From Anaerolineales bacterium UBA3499 (GTDB lineage: Bacteria; Chloroflexota; Anaerolineae; Anaerolineales; UBA11657), in contig DFQC01000038.1 of the NCBI GenBank assembly GCA_002377585.1, positions 4,053 through 19,867 of the forward strand: a stretch of 15,815 nt of DNA, written 5' to 3'. Shown in pieces: positions 6,617 through 14,390 of this stretch. Each line of letters opens with the position of its first letter. Positions within the stretch are counted from its first letter, which is position 1. The notes beneath the pieces are model-generated. The model worked only from the letters and a program-made list of their open reading frames with translations, was not told the origin of the DNA and ran no database searches. Made by a program: the position numbers and the translations under genes.

Positions 6617-7750
6617 ATGATTCCAGTAAACGAACCAGTAATAGGTGTGCGAGATCAAGAGTATGTGCTTGAATGCTTGCAAAGTGGCTGGGTTTCATCT
6701 GCAGGAAAGTTTATCGAGACTTTTGAGTCCACTTGGGCACAATACTGTGATCGCCAACATGGAGTAACAACCAGCAGTGGTACAAGTGCACTGCAAACAG
6801 CTCTTGCATGCCTAGACTTAAAACCTGGAGATGAAGTCATAATACCAACCTTTACCATTATTTCATGTGCATTAGCTGTAATTTATAACGGTGGTACACC
6901 CATTCTTATAGATGCTGATCCTGAAACATGGTGTATGAATGTAGATCAAATAGAAGACCGTATTACTAAACGAACACGAGCCATAATGGCAGTCCATATA
7001 TACGGACATCCTGTGGATATGGATCCCCTTCTGCAAATAGCCAAGAAAAATGACTTGGCAGTCATTGAAGATGCTGCGGAGGCACATGGTGCAGAATACC
7101 TAAGCGGCCACAATGAAAAAGAACGGGAATGGGTCCGCTGTGGAAGCATGGGAACAATGAGTGTTTTCAGTTTCTATGCCAACAAACTTGTAACCAGCGG
7201 AGAAGGTGGCATGATTGTAACAAACGATAATTATCTGGCGGATAAAGCACGCAACATTCGAAATTTGTGCTTTGAGCCTGAGCAACGTTTCCTACACAAT
7301 AATCTAGGCCATAATTTTAGAATGACTAATATGCAGGCTGCCCTTGGACTAGCACAGGCCGAACGCATAGAAGAAACTGTCAATTGGAAGAGAAAGATGG
7401 GACAAATGTATACAGAACATCTCTCAGACATTGAGGTAATACAGTTACCAATCGAACGACCTTGGTCACGACAAATATATTGGATGTACGGCATTCTCCT
7501 AAAAAAATCACATGACTTAAATGCTCATGATTTAGCAGATAAACTAATTGATTTAGGTATACAAACAAGACCATTCTTCCTGGGAATGCATGCACAACCA
7601 GCGCTACAAAATCTTGGTTTGTTTCAAAATGAAAATTATCCAGTAGCTGACCATTTATCCAATAATGGCCTATATATACCATCAGGACTAGCTCTAACCG
7701 AACTACAGATGGAGCAAGTCTCCGATGCACTACATAAAATCCTAACATAG
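6617..7750 (+). CDS. DegT/DnrJ/EryC1/StrS aminotransferase, GDP-perosamine-synthase-like
   Basis: PLP-dependent sugar aminotransferase that would convert a nucleotide-linked 4-keto-6-deoxy sugar to a 4-amino sugar in the cytoplasm. The 377-residue product begins MIPVNEPVIG, as this family does, has SSGTSAL (53-59) for the cofactor phosphate, EDAAEAHG (151-158) with Asp152 facing the pyridine nitrogen, and FYANKLVTSGEGGM (186-199) with Lys190 as the Schiff-base lysine. PTFTIIS, HIYGHPVDMDP, GLAQAERI, YWMYGIL and RPFFLGMH together recall GDP-perosamine synthases (Per). A loop at about 162-175 is longer and more charged than the short GxxVGSxG stretch usual there. No GDP-mannose dehydratase is in the window, so the substrate would have to be made elsewhere. 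It is nine bases from the cupin and 16 from the methyltransferase. The family is certain; perosamine as product is inference. Confidence 0.93.
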   Translation: MIPVNEPVIGVRDQEYVLECLQSGWVSSAGKFIETFESTWAQYCDRQHGVTTSSGTSALQTALACLDLKPGDEVIIPTFTIISCALAVIYNGGTPILIDADPETWCMNVDQIEDRITKRTRAIMAVHIYGHPVDMDPLLQIAKKNDLAVIEDAAEAHGAEYLSGHNEKEREWVRCGSMGTMSVFSFYANKLVTSGEGGMIVTNDNYLADKARNIRNLCFEPEQRFLHNNLGHNFRMTNMQAALGLAQAERIEETVNWKRKMGQMYTEHLSDIEVIQLPIERPWSRQIYWMYGILLKKSHDLNAHDLADKLIDLGIQTRPFFLGMHAQPALQNLGLFQNENYPVADHLSNNGLYIPSGLALTELQMEQVSDALHKILT

Positions 7751-7766
7751 AAATCAATAACTATCC

Positions 7767-8525
7767 GTGGACGCTTCTAAATCAGATACCGCAAATTTAC
7801 TAAACTACCTTTACAATAATCTGTCAGACCACTGGTGGACAGTTGGTATGAGAGCTACTACACATACAATCCTCCGAAATAATACTAATACAAAAGGACT
7901 AATCCTAGAAGTAGGATGTGGAAATGGCACATATTTATCTGAATTGTCAGAAAAATACATTTCTGGTGCACCCATCGGTATAGATATTAATTCACATGCT
8001 CTTGAGCATGCCAAGAATATCACTAACATCCAAGGAAGTTTATTGCAGGGCAATTTTCATCATCTTCCCTTAGCAAAAAACAGTGTGGTGCTTTCTATCG
8101 GCCTAGATGCATTTGATCAATCTCAGGTAAACCTGCAGATTGCTCTCGCTGAAATCTTTAGAACACTAATCAAAGATGGCATATTACTAATAAGAGTTAG
8201 TGCGCATCCATGGTTACTAGGTCAACATGACCAATCCTTTGGAACGGGCCGTAGATACACTAAGAGTGAAATATGTTCGGGTCTAAGGAAAGCAGGTTTT
8301 CAAATTGAAAGGTTCACTTATGCGAATTGCATTATGCTCTTACCAGCAGTCATAACCCGTCTAGCAATTAAACTAAACCTTGTAGCTGTTGAAAATCAAT
8401 TTGATACACCAAGAATATTGAATGTTTTACTAACCAAAATACTTCTACTGGAGGCGTCATTGCTAAAGCTGATCAATCTACCAGCTGGTCTTAGTATATA
8501 CATTTTAGCGCGAAAGCCTAAATAA
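7767..8525 (+). CDS. Class I SAM-dependent methyltransferase
   Basis: A 252-residue methyltransferase of the Methyltransf_11/25-like type. Motif I is ILEVGCGNGTYL (46-57), which binds S-adenosylmethionine, and the acidic residue ending strand 2 is Asp73 in IGIDIN. GNFHHLPLAKNSVVLSIG (about 99-116) matches the adenine-binding and motif IV region. The C-terminal third is rich in hydrophobic residues and could bind a lipid-linked or membrane-associated acceptor. The start is GTG, 16 bases after the aminotransferase, and no clear ribosome binding site is visible, so translational coupling is plausible. In context it may methylate the sugar made by its neighbours or a polyprenyl-linked intermediate. 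The acceptor cannot be read from the sequence. Confidence 0.9.
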   Translation: MDASKSDTANLLNYLYNNLSDHWWTVGMRATTHTILRNNTNTKGLILEVGCGNGTYLSELSEKYISGAPIGIDINSHALEHAKNITNIQGSLLQGNFHHLPLAKNSVVLSIGLDAFDQSQVNLQIALAEIFRTLIKDGILLIRVSAHPWLLGQHDQSFGTGRRYTKSEICSGLRKAGFQIERFTYANCIMLLPAVITRLAIKLNLVAVENQFDTPRILNVLLTKILLLEASLLKLINLPAGLSIYILARKPK

Positions 8526-8528
8526 ATC

Positions 8529-9272
8529 ATGTTTGTTTGCACTGTTCTACCCACTTATAATGAGGAAGAAAATATCGAATTGCTTGTTGAAAGACTTCTT
8601 AAGAACCACCAAGGTTCCAATATGGTATTAATAGTGGATGATGACTCTTGCGATGCCACTTCTGAAAAAGTGCGCAATCTATCAATGAGATACAACAAGA
8701 TTAACAAAACTAAAGTTGCGATGGTGCAACGACGAAATGATAGGGGACTAACAACTGCAATACAATATGGTATAGACGTAGCTATAAGAAGATATAGTGC
8801 CAATATAGTGACTTGGATGGATTGTGACTTGTCTATGCCGCCTGAAGATGTTCCAGAGTTGCTTAGGCCAATATTAGAAGGGTCCGCTGACATAGTAATA
8901 GGGTCACGCTGGATTAGTGGAGGTTCAGATATTGCACATGGATTTATGGCGCAGACCTTGAGCAAGACAATAAACTACTGGGCCCAACTTTTCTTGGGTA
9001 ATGACATATCTGACTACACAAGTGGGTTTGTAGCTGCTAATACCAAAGTACTAAAAACACTCCGGCTGCAGGGTGACTATGGTGAATACTGTATAGATTT
9101 TCTTTGCAGGTCGAAGCGGAATGGATATAAAATTGTTGAAATACCCTATGTATGTGTGCCAAGAACACAAGGACAAAGTAAGACAGGACTTAACCTATAT
9201 GATTATTTAATAAGAGGACGGAAATACATAGGTACAGTATGGAGACTTTTCATATCCAACCAATCAGTGTGA
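8529..9272 (+). CDS. Family 2 glycosyltransferase, polyprenyl-phosphate mannosyltransferase-like (Dpm1 type)
   Basis: A 247-residue GT-A fold enzyme that would transfer a sugar from a nucleotide sugar to polyprenyl phosphate at the cytoplasmic membrane face. It shows VLPTYNEEENI (6-16), IVDDDSCDAT (35-44), RGLTTAIQYG (72-81), the metal-binding DCD followed by LSMPPE (98-106), GSRW (125-128) and SDYTSGF (161-167), all as in dolichol/polyprenol-phosphate mannose synthases. There are no C-terminal membrane helices, so it resembles soluble Dpm1 rather than the GtrB type. It starts three bases after the methyltransferase stop. Followed by a GT-C enzyme, it probably makes the lipid-linked sugar donor that the next protein uses outside. 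The sugar could be mannose or the amino sugar made upstream. Confidence 0.92.
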   Translation: MFVCTVLPTYNEEENIELLVERLLKNHQGSNMVLIVDDDSCDATSEKVRNLSMRYNKINKTKVAMVQRRNDRGLTTAIQYGIDVAIRRYSANIVTWMDCDLSMPPEDVPELLRPILEGSADIVIGSRWISGGSDIAHGFMAQTLSKTINYWAQLFLGNDISDYTSGFVAANTKVLKTLRLQGDYGEYCIDFLCRSKRNGYKIVEIPYVCVPRTQGQSKTGLNLYDYLIRGRKYIGTVWRLFISNQSV

Positions 9273-9330
9273 CACACTCTTACATAAAATTACGCCACAT
9301 ACATTGTGGATCTCTAAACAATCTCATTGG

Positions 9331-10656
9331 ATGCGCATGAAAACAGCTAAAGACATATTGCTGGGAAGATGTCAGCCTCTATTAGTGTTGACAATAGTTA
9401 GTCTACTTGTTAGATGGGCAACCTATTATTACTATTATCAGGTATATATTGATATAGGTGGCCTACACTTTTCCCCAACTGCTGATGAAGCCAGCACATA
9501 TGAAATACTTGCACGGCAGATATTATCAGGCAATGGATTGTCACATGAGTTATTCTCTTATCGCCCACCATTGCAACCTATGTTTATCGCCTTGACCTAC
9601 CTTGCATCTGGAAGTACCAATCCTTTGATTGCTGTATTTGTACAAAGTTTTATTAGCGCAAGTCTGTCAATACTTACGTTTATCGTAGCAAAAGAACTCA
9701 ATATGCCCAAATCAGCACAGTTTTTTTCTGGGTTAATAGTAGCCTTAGATCCGGCATCCATCATTATTGGGATGACATTGATGGCAGAGACATTATCAAA
9801 CGTATTTGTAGCTATCAGCATAATTTTCATAATACGCTTATTGCGTAGCCGTAACATGCGTGACGCTGCTGCTGCAGGAGCTGCAATTGCCCTAGCTACA
9901 TTAGCACGACCAACAGCAATTTACTATTGGGTTCCCATCATATTAATAATTCCTTTGTTCGTGTCCGGATTGATTCGTAAAACTGCAATATTGGTAATTG
10001 TATTTTCAATAGGAGTATTACCATGGTATTTACGTAATGAAATTTACCACAACGTTTTTACCTTCTCAACCGTAGGTAATTTTGACTTATTGTTTTATGG
10101 TGCGGTTTCAGTAAAAAGTAAGGCTACCGGACAAAGCCCGCAAGAACTGGAAGCACAATTTGCTTACGAACTTGATCAGCGACTAAACCAAGGTAAAACA
10201 CGAGATCATTATGACTATTCCTCTAAATGGAAATTTCTTGTTTCGGACAATCCACAGGTCAATTCTGAAATCAGTAAAATGGCAATTGAAGTATTTCGAG
10301 AACATCCAATGGAATATGCAATCACCATTTTTAGACCACTAATAAAAATATTTGCTGTTACCAATTACCTCAAAGTTTTAGGGCCTATCCGTGGGATGGA
10401 AGTTGTATTCAATCTTTGTCTATATATCCTAGCACTGTTCGGTATTATCATTTCATGGATGAAGAAAAATCATATTTTCCTAACTATAACATTGCTACCT
10501 ATAATATATTTCACAGCAATTCCTGTGCTTTCACGCGCTGGCTCAGGCATGGACACTCGGGCAAGAACGCCCTTCACTTTTGCGTTAGCTATACTAGCGG
10601 CGCAAGGTCTTTACTGGGTCTGGAAACGATATAGTAATAACACTGAGAAGTCCTAG
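9331..10656 (+). CDS. Multi-membrane GT-C glycosyltransferase (PMT/ArnT-like)
   Basis: An integral membrane protein of about 441 residues with many hydrophobic segments, organised like GT39/GT83 enzymes that use polyprenyl-phosphate sugars as donors outside the membrane. After the first helix comes an outer loop with ADEASTYEILARQILSG, containing the acidic pair and the Y-x3-A-x6-G pattern typical of this superfamily, followed by YRPPLQPMFIALTYL. A second large loop lies between two blocks of membrane helices (after LPWYLRNEIY). The acceptor may be a lipid, a protein or a cell-surface polymer. The frame is open from a TTG at 9304; I chose ATG 9331 because ATG is the commoner start and neither has a good ribosome binding site, and ATG 9337 is also possible. 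The gap from the preceding gene is short, so it is likely in the same operon. Its TAG lies inside a 16-bp dyad. Confidence 0.85.
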   Translation: MRMKTAKDILLGRCQPLLVLTIVSLLVRWATYYYYYQVYIDIGGLHFSPTADEASTYEILARQILSGNGLSHELFSYRPPLQPMFIALTYLASGSTNPLIAVFVQSFISASLSILTFIVAKELNMPKSAQFFSGLIVALDPASIIIGMTLMAETLSNVFVAISIIFIIRLLRSRNMRDAAAAGAAIALATLARPTAIYYWVPIILIIPLFVSGLIRKTAILVIVFSIGVLPWYLRNEIYHNVFTFSTVGNFDLLFYGAVSVKSKATGQSPQELEAQFAYELDQRLNQGKTRDHYDYSSKWKFLVSDNPQVNSEISKMAIEVFREHPMEYAITIFRPLIKIFAVTNYLKVLGPIRGMEVVFNLCLYILALFGIIISWMKKNHIFLTITLLPIIYFTAIPVLSRAGSGMDTRARTPFTFALAILAAQGLYWVWKRYSNNTEKS

Positions 10657-10669
10657 TGACTTGTCACTA
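10654..10669. promoter_or_regulatory. 16-bp dyad overlapping the glycosyltransferase stop, upstream of rex
   Basis: TAGTGAC and GTCACTA are perfect 7-bp arms around TT, and the first three bases are the stop codon of the preceding gene. No T-tract follows, so it is a weak terminator candidate at best. It contains GTGA-N4-TCAC, resembling but not matching the Rex operator spacing (GTGA-N6-TCAC). Confidence 0.35.
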
Positions 10670-10693
10670 CTACAATACCATGTTAAAGTAGTG
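10665..10693 (+). promoter_or_regulatory. Alternative hairpin upstream of rex
   Basis: CACTACT (10665-10671) can pair with AGTAGTG (10687-10693) over a 15-base loop. The left arm shares CACTA with the 10654-10669 dyad, so the two structures cannot form together in a readthrough transcript. A 7-bp direct repeat CATGTTA (10679-10685 and 10698-10704) lies in and after the loop. Confidence 0.3.
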
Positions 10694-10699
10694 CGAGCA

Positions 10700-10708
10700 T
10701 GTTATAAG
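10700..10708 (+). promoter_or_regulatory. Candidate rex promoter, extended -10
   Basis: TGTTATAAG is an extended -10 with TATAAG matching the consensus at five of six positions. I find no good -35. It would give a leader of about 50 bases before the rex ATG at 10768. Confidence 0.35.
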
Positions 10709-10767
10709 GACAAATAAAATCCATTAAAACTCTGTAGACATATTCGGTCATATCCGGTACATTCAAA

Positions 10768-11385
10768 ATGGCAGAAGTAACAATTCCTGACATAGTAATT
10801 GGAAGACTTCCACTATATCTTCGTGCGTTAACACAATTCGAAATTAGTGGTACTAAAGTCACTTCATCACATGAAATGGGCGAGCATCTAGGTATTAGTT
10901 CAGCTCAGATACGCAAGGATTTGTTACATTTTGGTGAATTTGGAAAGCAAGGTACCGGATACAACGTAATCTATCTAAAAAAACAGTTGGAAATAATTCT
11001 TAGAGTAGATCAAGAATGGGATGTTGCTCTAGTTGGTGCTGGAGGAGTTGGTAACGCCATAGTAAATTATGCAGGATTTCGCGGAAGGGGTTTCCGTATA
11101 GCGTTAGTGTTTGACAACGATCCAGATAAAATCGGTCGAAAGATTAATGAGTTAGTTATACTGTCAACTGACCAGATAAAAACAAAAGTCAGCAAAATGA
11201 AGATTAGAATTGCTATGGTAGCAGTACCATCTGACATGGCTCAAACTGTTACCAATAAACTTGTGGAAGCTGGTATTGAATCAATATTGAATTACGCTCC
11301 AACTAGCCTCACAGTACCATCTAAGGTTCGCATACAACACATAGACCCAGTAGTAGGTTTACAGCATATGACCTATTATCTTTAA
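10768..11385 (+). CDS. rex: Redox-sensing transcriptional repressor Rex
   Basis: Dimeric repressor that binds operators when NADH is low and releases them when NADH is high, commonly controlling respiration and fermentation genes. At 205 residues it is full length. The N-terminal winged helix (about 1-78) includes RLPLYLRAL (13-21) and SSAQIRKDLLHFGEFGKQG (44-62), the family's DNA-recognition stretch. The Rossmann domain has GAGGVG (90-95) for the dinucleotide, followed by VFDNDPDKIGRKI (114-126). ILNYAP (173-178) and the swapped C-terminal helix with a final YYL complete the fold. The ATG fits the family N-terminus, but no strong ribosome binding site is seen. It lies 111 bases after the sugar cassette, probably with its own promoter, and converges on mreB with a 45-base gap. 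I found no full Rex operator in the window, so its targets here, including itself, are open. Confidence 0.95.
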   Translation: MAEVTIPDIVIGRLPLYLRALTQFEISGTKVTSSHEMGEHLGISSAQIRKDLLHFGEFGKQGTGYNVIYLKKQLEIILRVDQEWDVALVGAGGVGNAIVNYAGFRGRGFRIALVFDNDPDKIGRKINELVILSTDQIKTKVSKMKIRIAMVAVPSDMAQTVTNKLVEAGIESILNYAPTSLTVPSKVRIQHIDPVVGLQHMTYYL

Positions 11386-11430
11386 GTAAATATAACTAAT
11401 AATTGAATTGATTCGGCAAAACGAAGTTGC

Positions 11431-12438
11431 TTACACTCGAGGCAAATGTGGCCTCATGATTTCGTACATTTCGAGTGCTCGGCTCGCACCTACAGATACG
11501 CAACCAATAGGATTGTCAGTGATATATGCCGGAACACCAATCGATTCGGACACTCGTTGCTCCATACCGCGCAAGTACGCACCACCGCCGCACAATACTA
11601 TGCCACGATCAATAGCATCCGAGGCAAGCTCAGGCGGAGTCTTCTCTAAAACTGCCTTGGCTACTGAGACTATAGACTCTAATGGCTCCTCAATGGCTTC
11701 AAAGACATCTTCAGAAGTCACTATTGCATCGCGTGGCAAACCAGTTACATGATCACGCCCCTGAATTTCCACTGCAAGCTTTTCATCTAGCGTAACAGCG
11801 GAACCAATTCGAATCTTTATCTCTTCAGCTGTCATCTCACCAATTACTATGCCATATTTCTTTCTAACATAAGTAACTATTGCCTGATCAAGTGTCATGC
11901 CTCCAACACGTGCAGAATGTGCAATGACTATACCATTAAGTGCTACTATTGCGGATTCGGTAGCGCCACCACCGATATCCAATACCATATTTCCTGCAGG
12001 AGTACCGACAGGCAGACCAGATCCAATAGCAGCTGCTAAAGGTTCATGAATCAAGTATGCTTCTCTACTACCTGCCTCTTTGGCTGCTTCATGAACAGCT
12101 CGACTTTCCACACTAGTAGCGCCATAAGGAACACTCAACATAACTCGCGGTTTAAAAAGTCTCATCGGACCACAAACCTTAGTCAAGAAATAATGCAACA
12201 TGCGCTCAGTGACCTCATAATCAGCTATCACACCATCCTGAATTGGTCTCATCACCTCTATACTTTCAGGTGAGCGGCCAAACATTTCGCGAGCCTCCTG
12301 CCCTATAGAAACAATCTTTTGCTCATCTACACGTATAGCTACTACACAAGGCTCATGCAGCACAACATCACCACCCTCTGACACAAGGACATTGACTGTT
12401 CCCAAATCTATGCCAATGTCTTTACCTAAGAGAGCCAT
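11431..12438 (-). CDS. mreB: Rod-shape determining actin homologue MreB
   Basis: Actin-like ATPase forming membrane-associated filaments that guide lateral cell-wall synthesis. The 335-residue length is normal. Phosphate-1 is GIDLGTVNVLV (9-19), Glu132 in HEPLAAAIGSGLPV is the catalytic glutamate, phosphate-2 is DIGGGATES (154-162; most homologues have DIGGGTT), and the adenosine motif is GIVLCGGGAYLRG (279-291). The ATG agrees with the common MALFxxDIGIDLGT start. It follows atpC after 39 AT-rich bases with no terminator visible, so readthrough from the ATP synthase operon is likely. MreB implies a rod-like cell with peptidoglycan; the partners mreC and mreD are not in this window. Mbl or MreBH paralogues cannot be excluded from sequence alone. 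Confidence 0.95.
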   Translation of the reverse strand: MALLGKDIGIDLGTVNVLVSEGGDVVLHEPCVVAIRVDEQKIVSIGQEAREMFGRSPESIEVMRPIQDGVIADYEVTERMLHYFLTKVCGPMRLFKPRVMLSVPYGATSVESRAVHEAAKEAGSREAYLIHEPLAAAIGSGLPVGTPAGNMVLDIGGGATESAIVALNGIVIAHSARVGGMTLDQAIVTYVRKKYGIVIGEMTAEEIKIRIGSAVTLDEKLAVEIQGRDHVTGLPRDAIVTSEDVFEAIEEPLESIVSVAKAVLEKTPPELASDAIDRGIVLCGGGAYLRGMEQRVSESIGVPAYITDNPIGCVSVGASRALEMYEIMRPHLPRV

Positions 12439-12477
12439 TTTGAATTTTCAGTTGCAATCCTAGAAAAATTAAAAATA

Positions 12478-12930
12478 TTACCCAACGTCTTCCAAGCCAG
12501 GAACGCTTGGTTTATTGTGCCGTCTACTTCCCACTCGTAACCTTACATTTGCTCTTTCAAGAGCAAGACTAATATCATGTCTAATCTCAGGAGTCACTTC
12601 TTCAGAAGGACCTCCACTTTCTAGAAAACTAATAGCACGTTCGCGCGCAGCCTCAGCACGTGCTACATCGACTTCATCTGCATGCTCTACAGCATCGGCT
12701 AAAACTGTGATACGGTCAGGTCGCACCTCTAATATCCCGCCACCAACGGCAAAGGTTTCTTCTAGTTCACCAGCAACAACACGCATCTCACTTACATTGA
12801 TAGTAGTCAAAAGTGGACTATGGTTAGGTAAAATGCCCATGCGACCATCAACGCCATCCACAACTACCATGTCAACTTGCTCAGAATATACCAACCTTTC
12901 CTGAGTGACAATTTCACATAATATAGACAT
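12478..12930 (-). CDS. atpC: ATP synthase F1 epsilon subunit
   Basis: Epsilon subunit of the F1 central stalk, linking gamma to the c-ring and inhibiting ATP hydrolysis. An N-terminal beta-sandwich (about 1-84: EIVTQERLVYSEQVDMVVV, GRMGILPNHSPLLT) is followed by a two-helix C-terminal domain (about 88-133: RAEAARERAI, ALERANVRLRV). I chose the ATG at 12930, giving 150 residues, because the family starts just there (MSILCEIVTQERLVYS). An upstream TTG at 12960 would add ten residues unlike the family and overlap atpD by 17 bases. The last 15 residues extend past the usual end. The gap to atpD is 13 bases, consistent with one operon. Confidence 0.95.
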   Translation of the reverse strand: MSILCEIVTQERLVYSEQVDMVVVDGVDGRMGILPNHSPLLTTINVSEMRVVAGELEETFAVGGGILEVRPDRITVLADAVEHADEVDVARAEAARERAISFLESGGPSEEVTPEIRHDISLALERANVRLRVGSRRHNKPSVPGLEDVG

Positions 12931-12943
12931 TAGTTGGTTATTC

Positions 12944-14347
12944 TCAACTACTTTGTTCAAGATCCTTGGCTTTAGCTACCGCCTCTTCAATTGTACCTAC
13001 AAACATAAATGCCTGCTCTGGTATATCGTCATGTTTACCATCCAAAATCTCTTTAAATGACCGCACAGTTTCTTGAAGTTTAACATATTTGCCTTGAATA
13101 CCTGTAAATTGTTCAGCCACATAAAATGGCTGTGAGAAAAAGCGCTCCAACTTACGTGCTCGAGAAACCAAAAGTTTATCTTCCTCAGAAAGTTCATCTA
13201 CACCCAATATAGCAATAATATCTTGCAAGTCTTTGTACCTCTGAAGTACACGTTGCACTTCTCTTGCTACTTCGTAATGCTCTTCACCCACAATATTTGG
13301 GTCTAGAATACGACTAGTGGAAGCCAGAGGATCAACAGCAGGATAAATACCTTTCTCAGCTATCGGTCGTTCCAGTGCAATGGTAGCATCCAAATGCGAG
13401 AATGTTGCAACTGGTGCAGGATCGGAATAATCATCAGCTGGAACATATACGGCCTGCATTGATGTTATCGAACCGCGATGTGTCGAAGTGATACGCTCTT
13501 GCAATTCGCCCATCTCAGTCCCTAATGTAGGCTGATAACCTACAGCAGAAGGCATCCGCCCAAGAAGAGCAGATACCTCAGACCCACTCATAACAAAACG
13601 GAAGATATTATCAATGAAAAGTAGCACATCCTTGCCTTGATCACGAAAGTATTCGGCCATGGTGAGTCCTGTAAGAGCAACGCGCAGCCTGACACCAGGT
13701 GGTTCATTCATTTGACCAAATACCATGACAGTATCCTTCATAACGCCCGACTCTATCATTTCTCGATATAGCTGAGTGCCTTCCCTGGTACGTTCTCCTA
13801 CACCGGCAAACACAGAATTGCCGGAATGTTCCTTGGCAATTGAACGGATAAGCTCCATTATTATCACCGTTTTACCTACTCCAGCTCCTCCAAAAATACC
13901 GGTTTTACCACCCTTAGTAAACGGTGCAATCAAATCAATAACCTTAATACCAGTCTCAAATACCTCAACCTCTGTAGATTGATCAGAAAATGCGGGTGCA
14001 GGTCTATGTATCGGATAGTATTCCGATGCTTCCACCTCTCCACGTTCATCAATCGCATTACCCAGTACATTAAAAATTCGACCGAGTGAAGCTTCACCAA
14101 CTGGAACGCTGATAGGAGCTCCTGTCGCATTAGCAGCTAATCCCCTGCGAAGACCTTCTGTAGCATCCATTGCTACACATCTAACCAAATTATCACCAAG
14201 ATGTTTTTGTACCTCTAGCACTAATGGAGCTTCACCCTCTCGCTCAATTTCAACTGCTTCATAAATTTCAGGAAGTACCTCAGCTGGAAATTTACAATCA
14301 ACTACAGCACCCTGAATTTGCGCCACACTACCTATCGAATTAGTCAT
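12944..14347 (-). CDS. atpD: ATP synthase F1 beta subunit
   Basis: Catalytic subunit of F1, making ATP at the alpha-beta interfaces. The 467-residue product is full length. The P-loop is GGAGVGKT (153-160), the catalytic glutamate is Glu185 in GVGERTREG, Walker B is VLLFIDN (241-247), and DELSEED (384-390) is the regulatory loop that contacts epsilon. The ATG is preceded by a strong ribosome binding site, GGAGGA at 14351-14356, the best one in the window and fitting the high beta stoichiometry. It lies 43 bases after atpG. Order alpha-gamma-beta-epsilon is the canonical one for F-type operons. Confidence 0.99.
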   Translation of the reverse strand: MTNSIGSVAQIQGAVVDCKFPAEVLPEIYEAVEIEREGEAPLVLEVQKHLGDNLVRCVAMDATEGLRRGLAANATGAPISVPVGEASLGRIFNVLGNAIDERGEVEASEYYPIHRPAPAFSDQSTEVEVFETGIKVIDLIAPFTKGGKTGIFGGAGVGKTVIIMELIRSIAKEHSGNSVFAGVGERTREGTQLYREMIESGVMKDTVMVFGQMNEPPGVRLRVALTGLTMAEYFRDQGKDVLLFIDNIFRFVMSGSEVSALLGRMPSAVGYQPTLGTEMGELQERITSTHRGSITSMQAVYVPADDYSDPAPVATFSHLDATIALERPIAEKGIYPAVDPLASTSRILDPNIVGEEHYEVAREVQRVLQRYKDLQDIIAILGVDELSEEDKLLVSRARKLERFFSQPFYVAEQFTGIQGKYVKLQETVRSFKEILDGKHDDIPEQAFMFVGTIEEAVAKAKDLEQSS

Positions 14348-14390
14348 AAATCCTCCACACTCAAAACAAAAATATAGTATTCACTTTTCA

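Noticed and set aside
6872..7757. Several minus-strand open frames opposite the aminotransferase
   Set aside because: They overlap one another and a conserved enzyme gene on the other strand, and their translations show no family motifs.
11386..11430. Bidirectional terminator between rex and mreB
   Set aside because: Only a 4-bp TTCG/CGAA pairing is visible and no T-tract follows on either strand.
11408..12273. Plus-strand frames downstream of rex and opposite mreB
   Set aside because: They run antisense through mreB, with composition that mirrors its codons; no independent evidence of coding.
12515..12904. 129-residue plus-strand frame opposite atpC
   Set aside because: Serine- and alanine-rich translation typical of an antisense shadow of a conserved gene.
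12931..12960. TTG start for atpC at 12960 overlapping atpD
   Set aside because: The extra ten residues do not fit the epsilon family, whose N-terminus matches the ATG at 12930.
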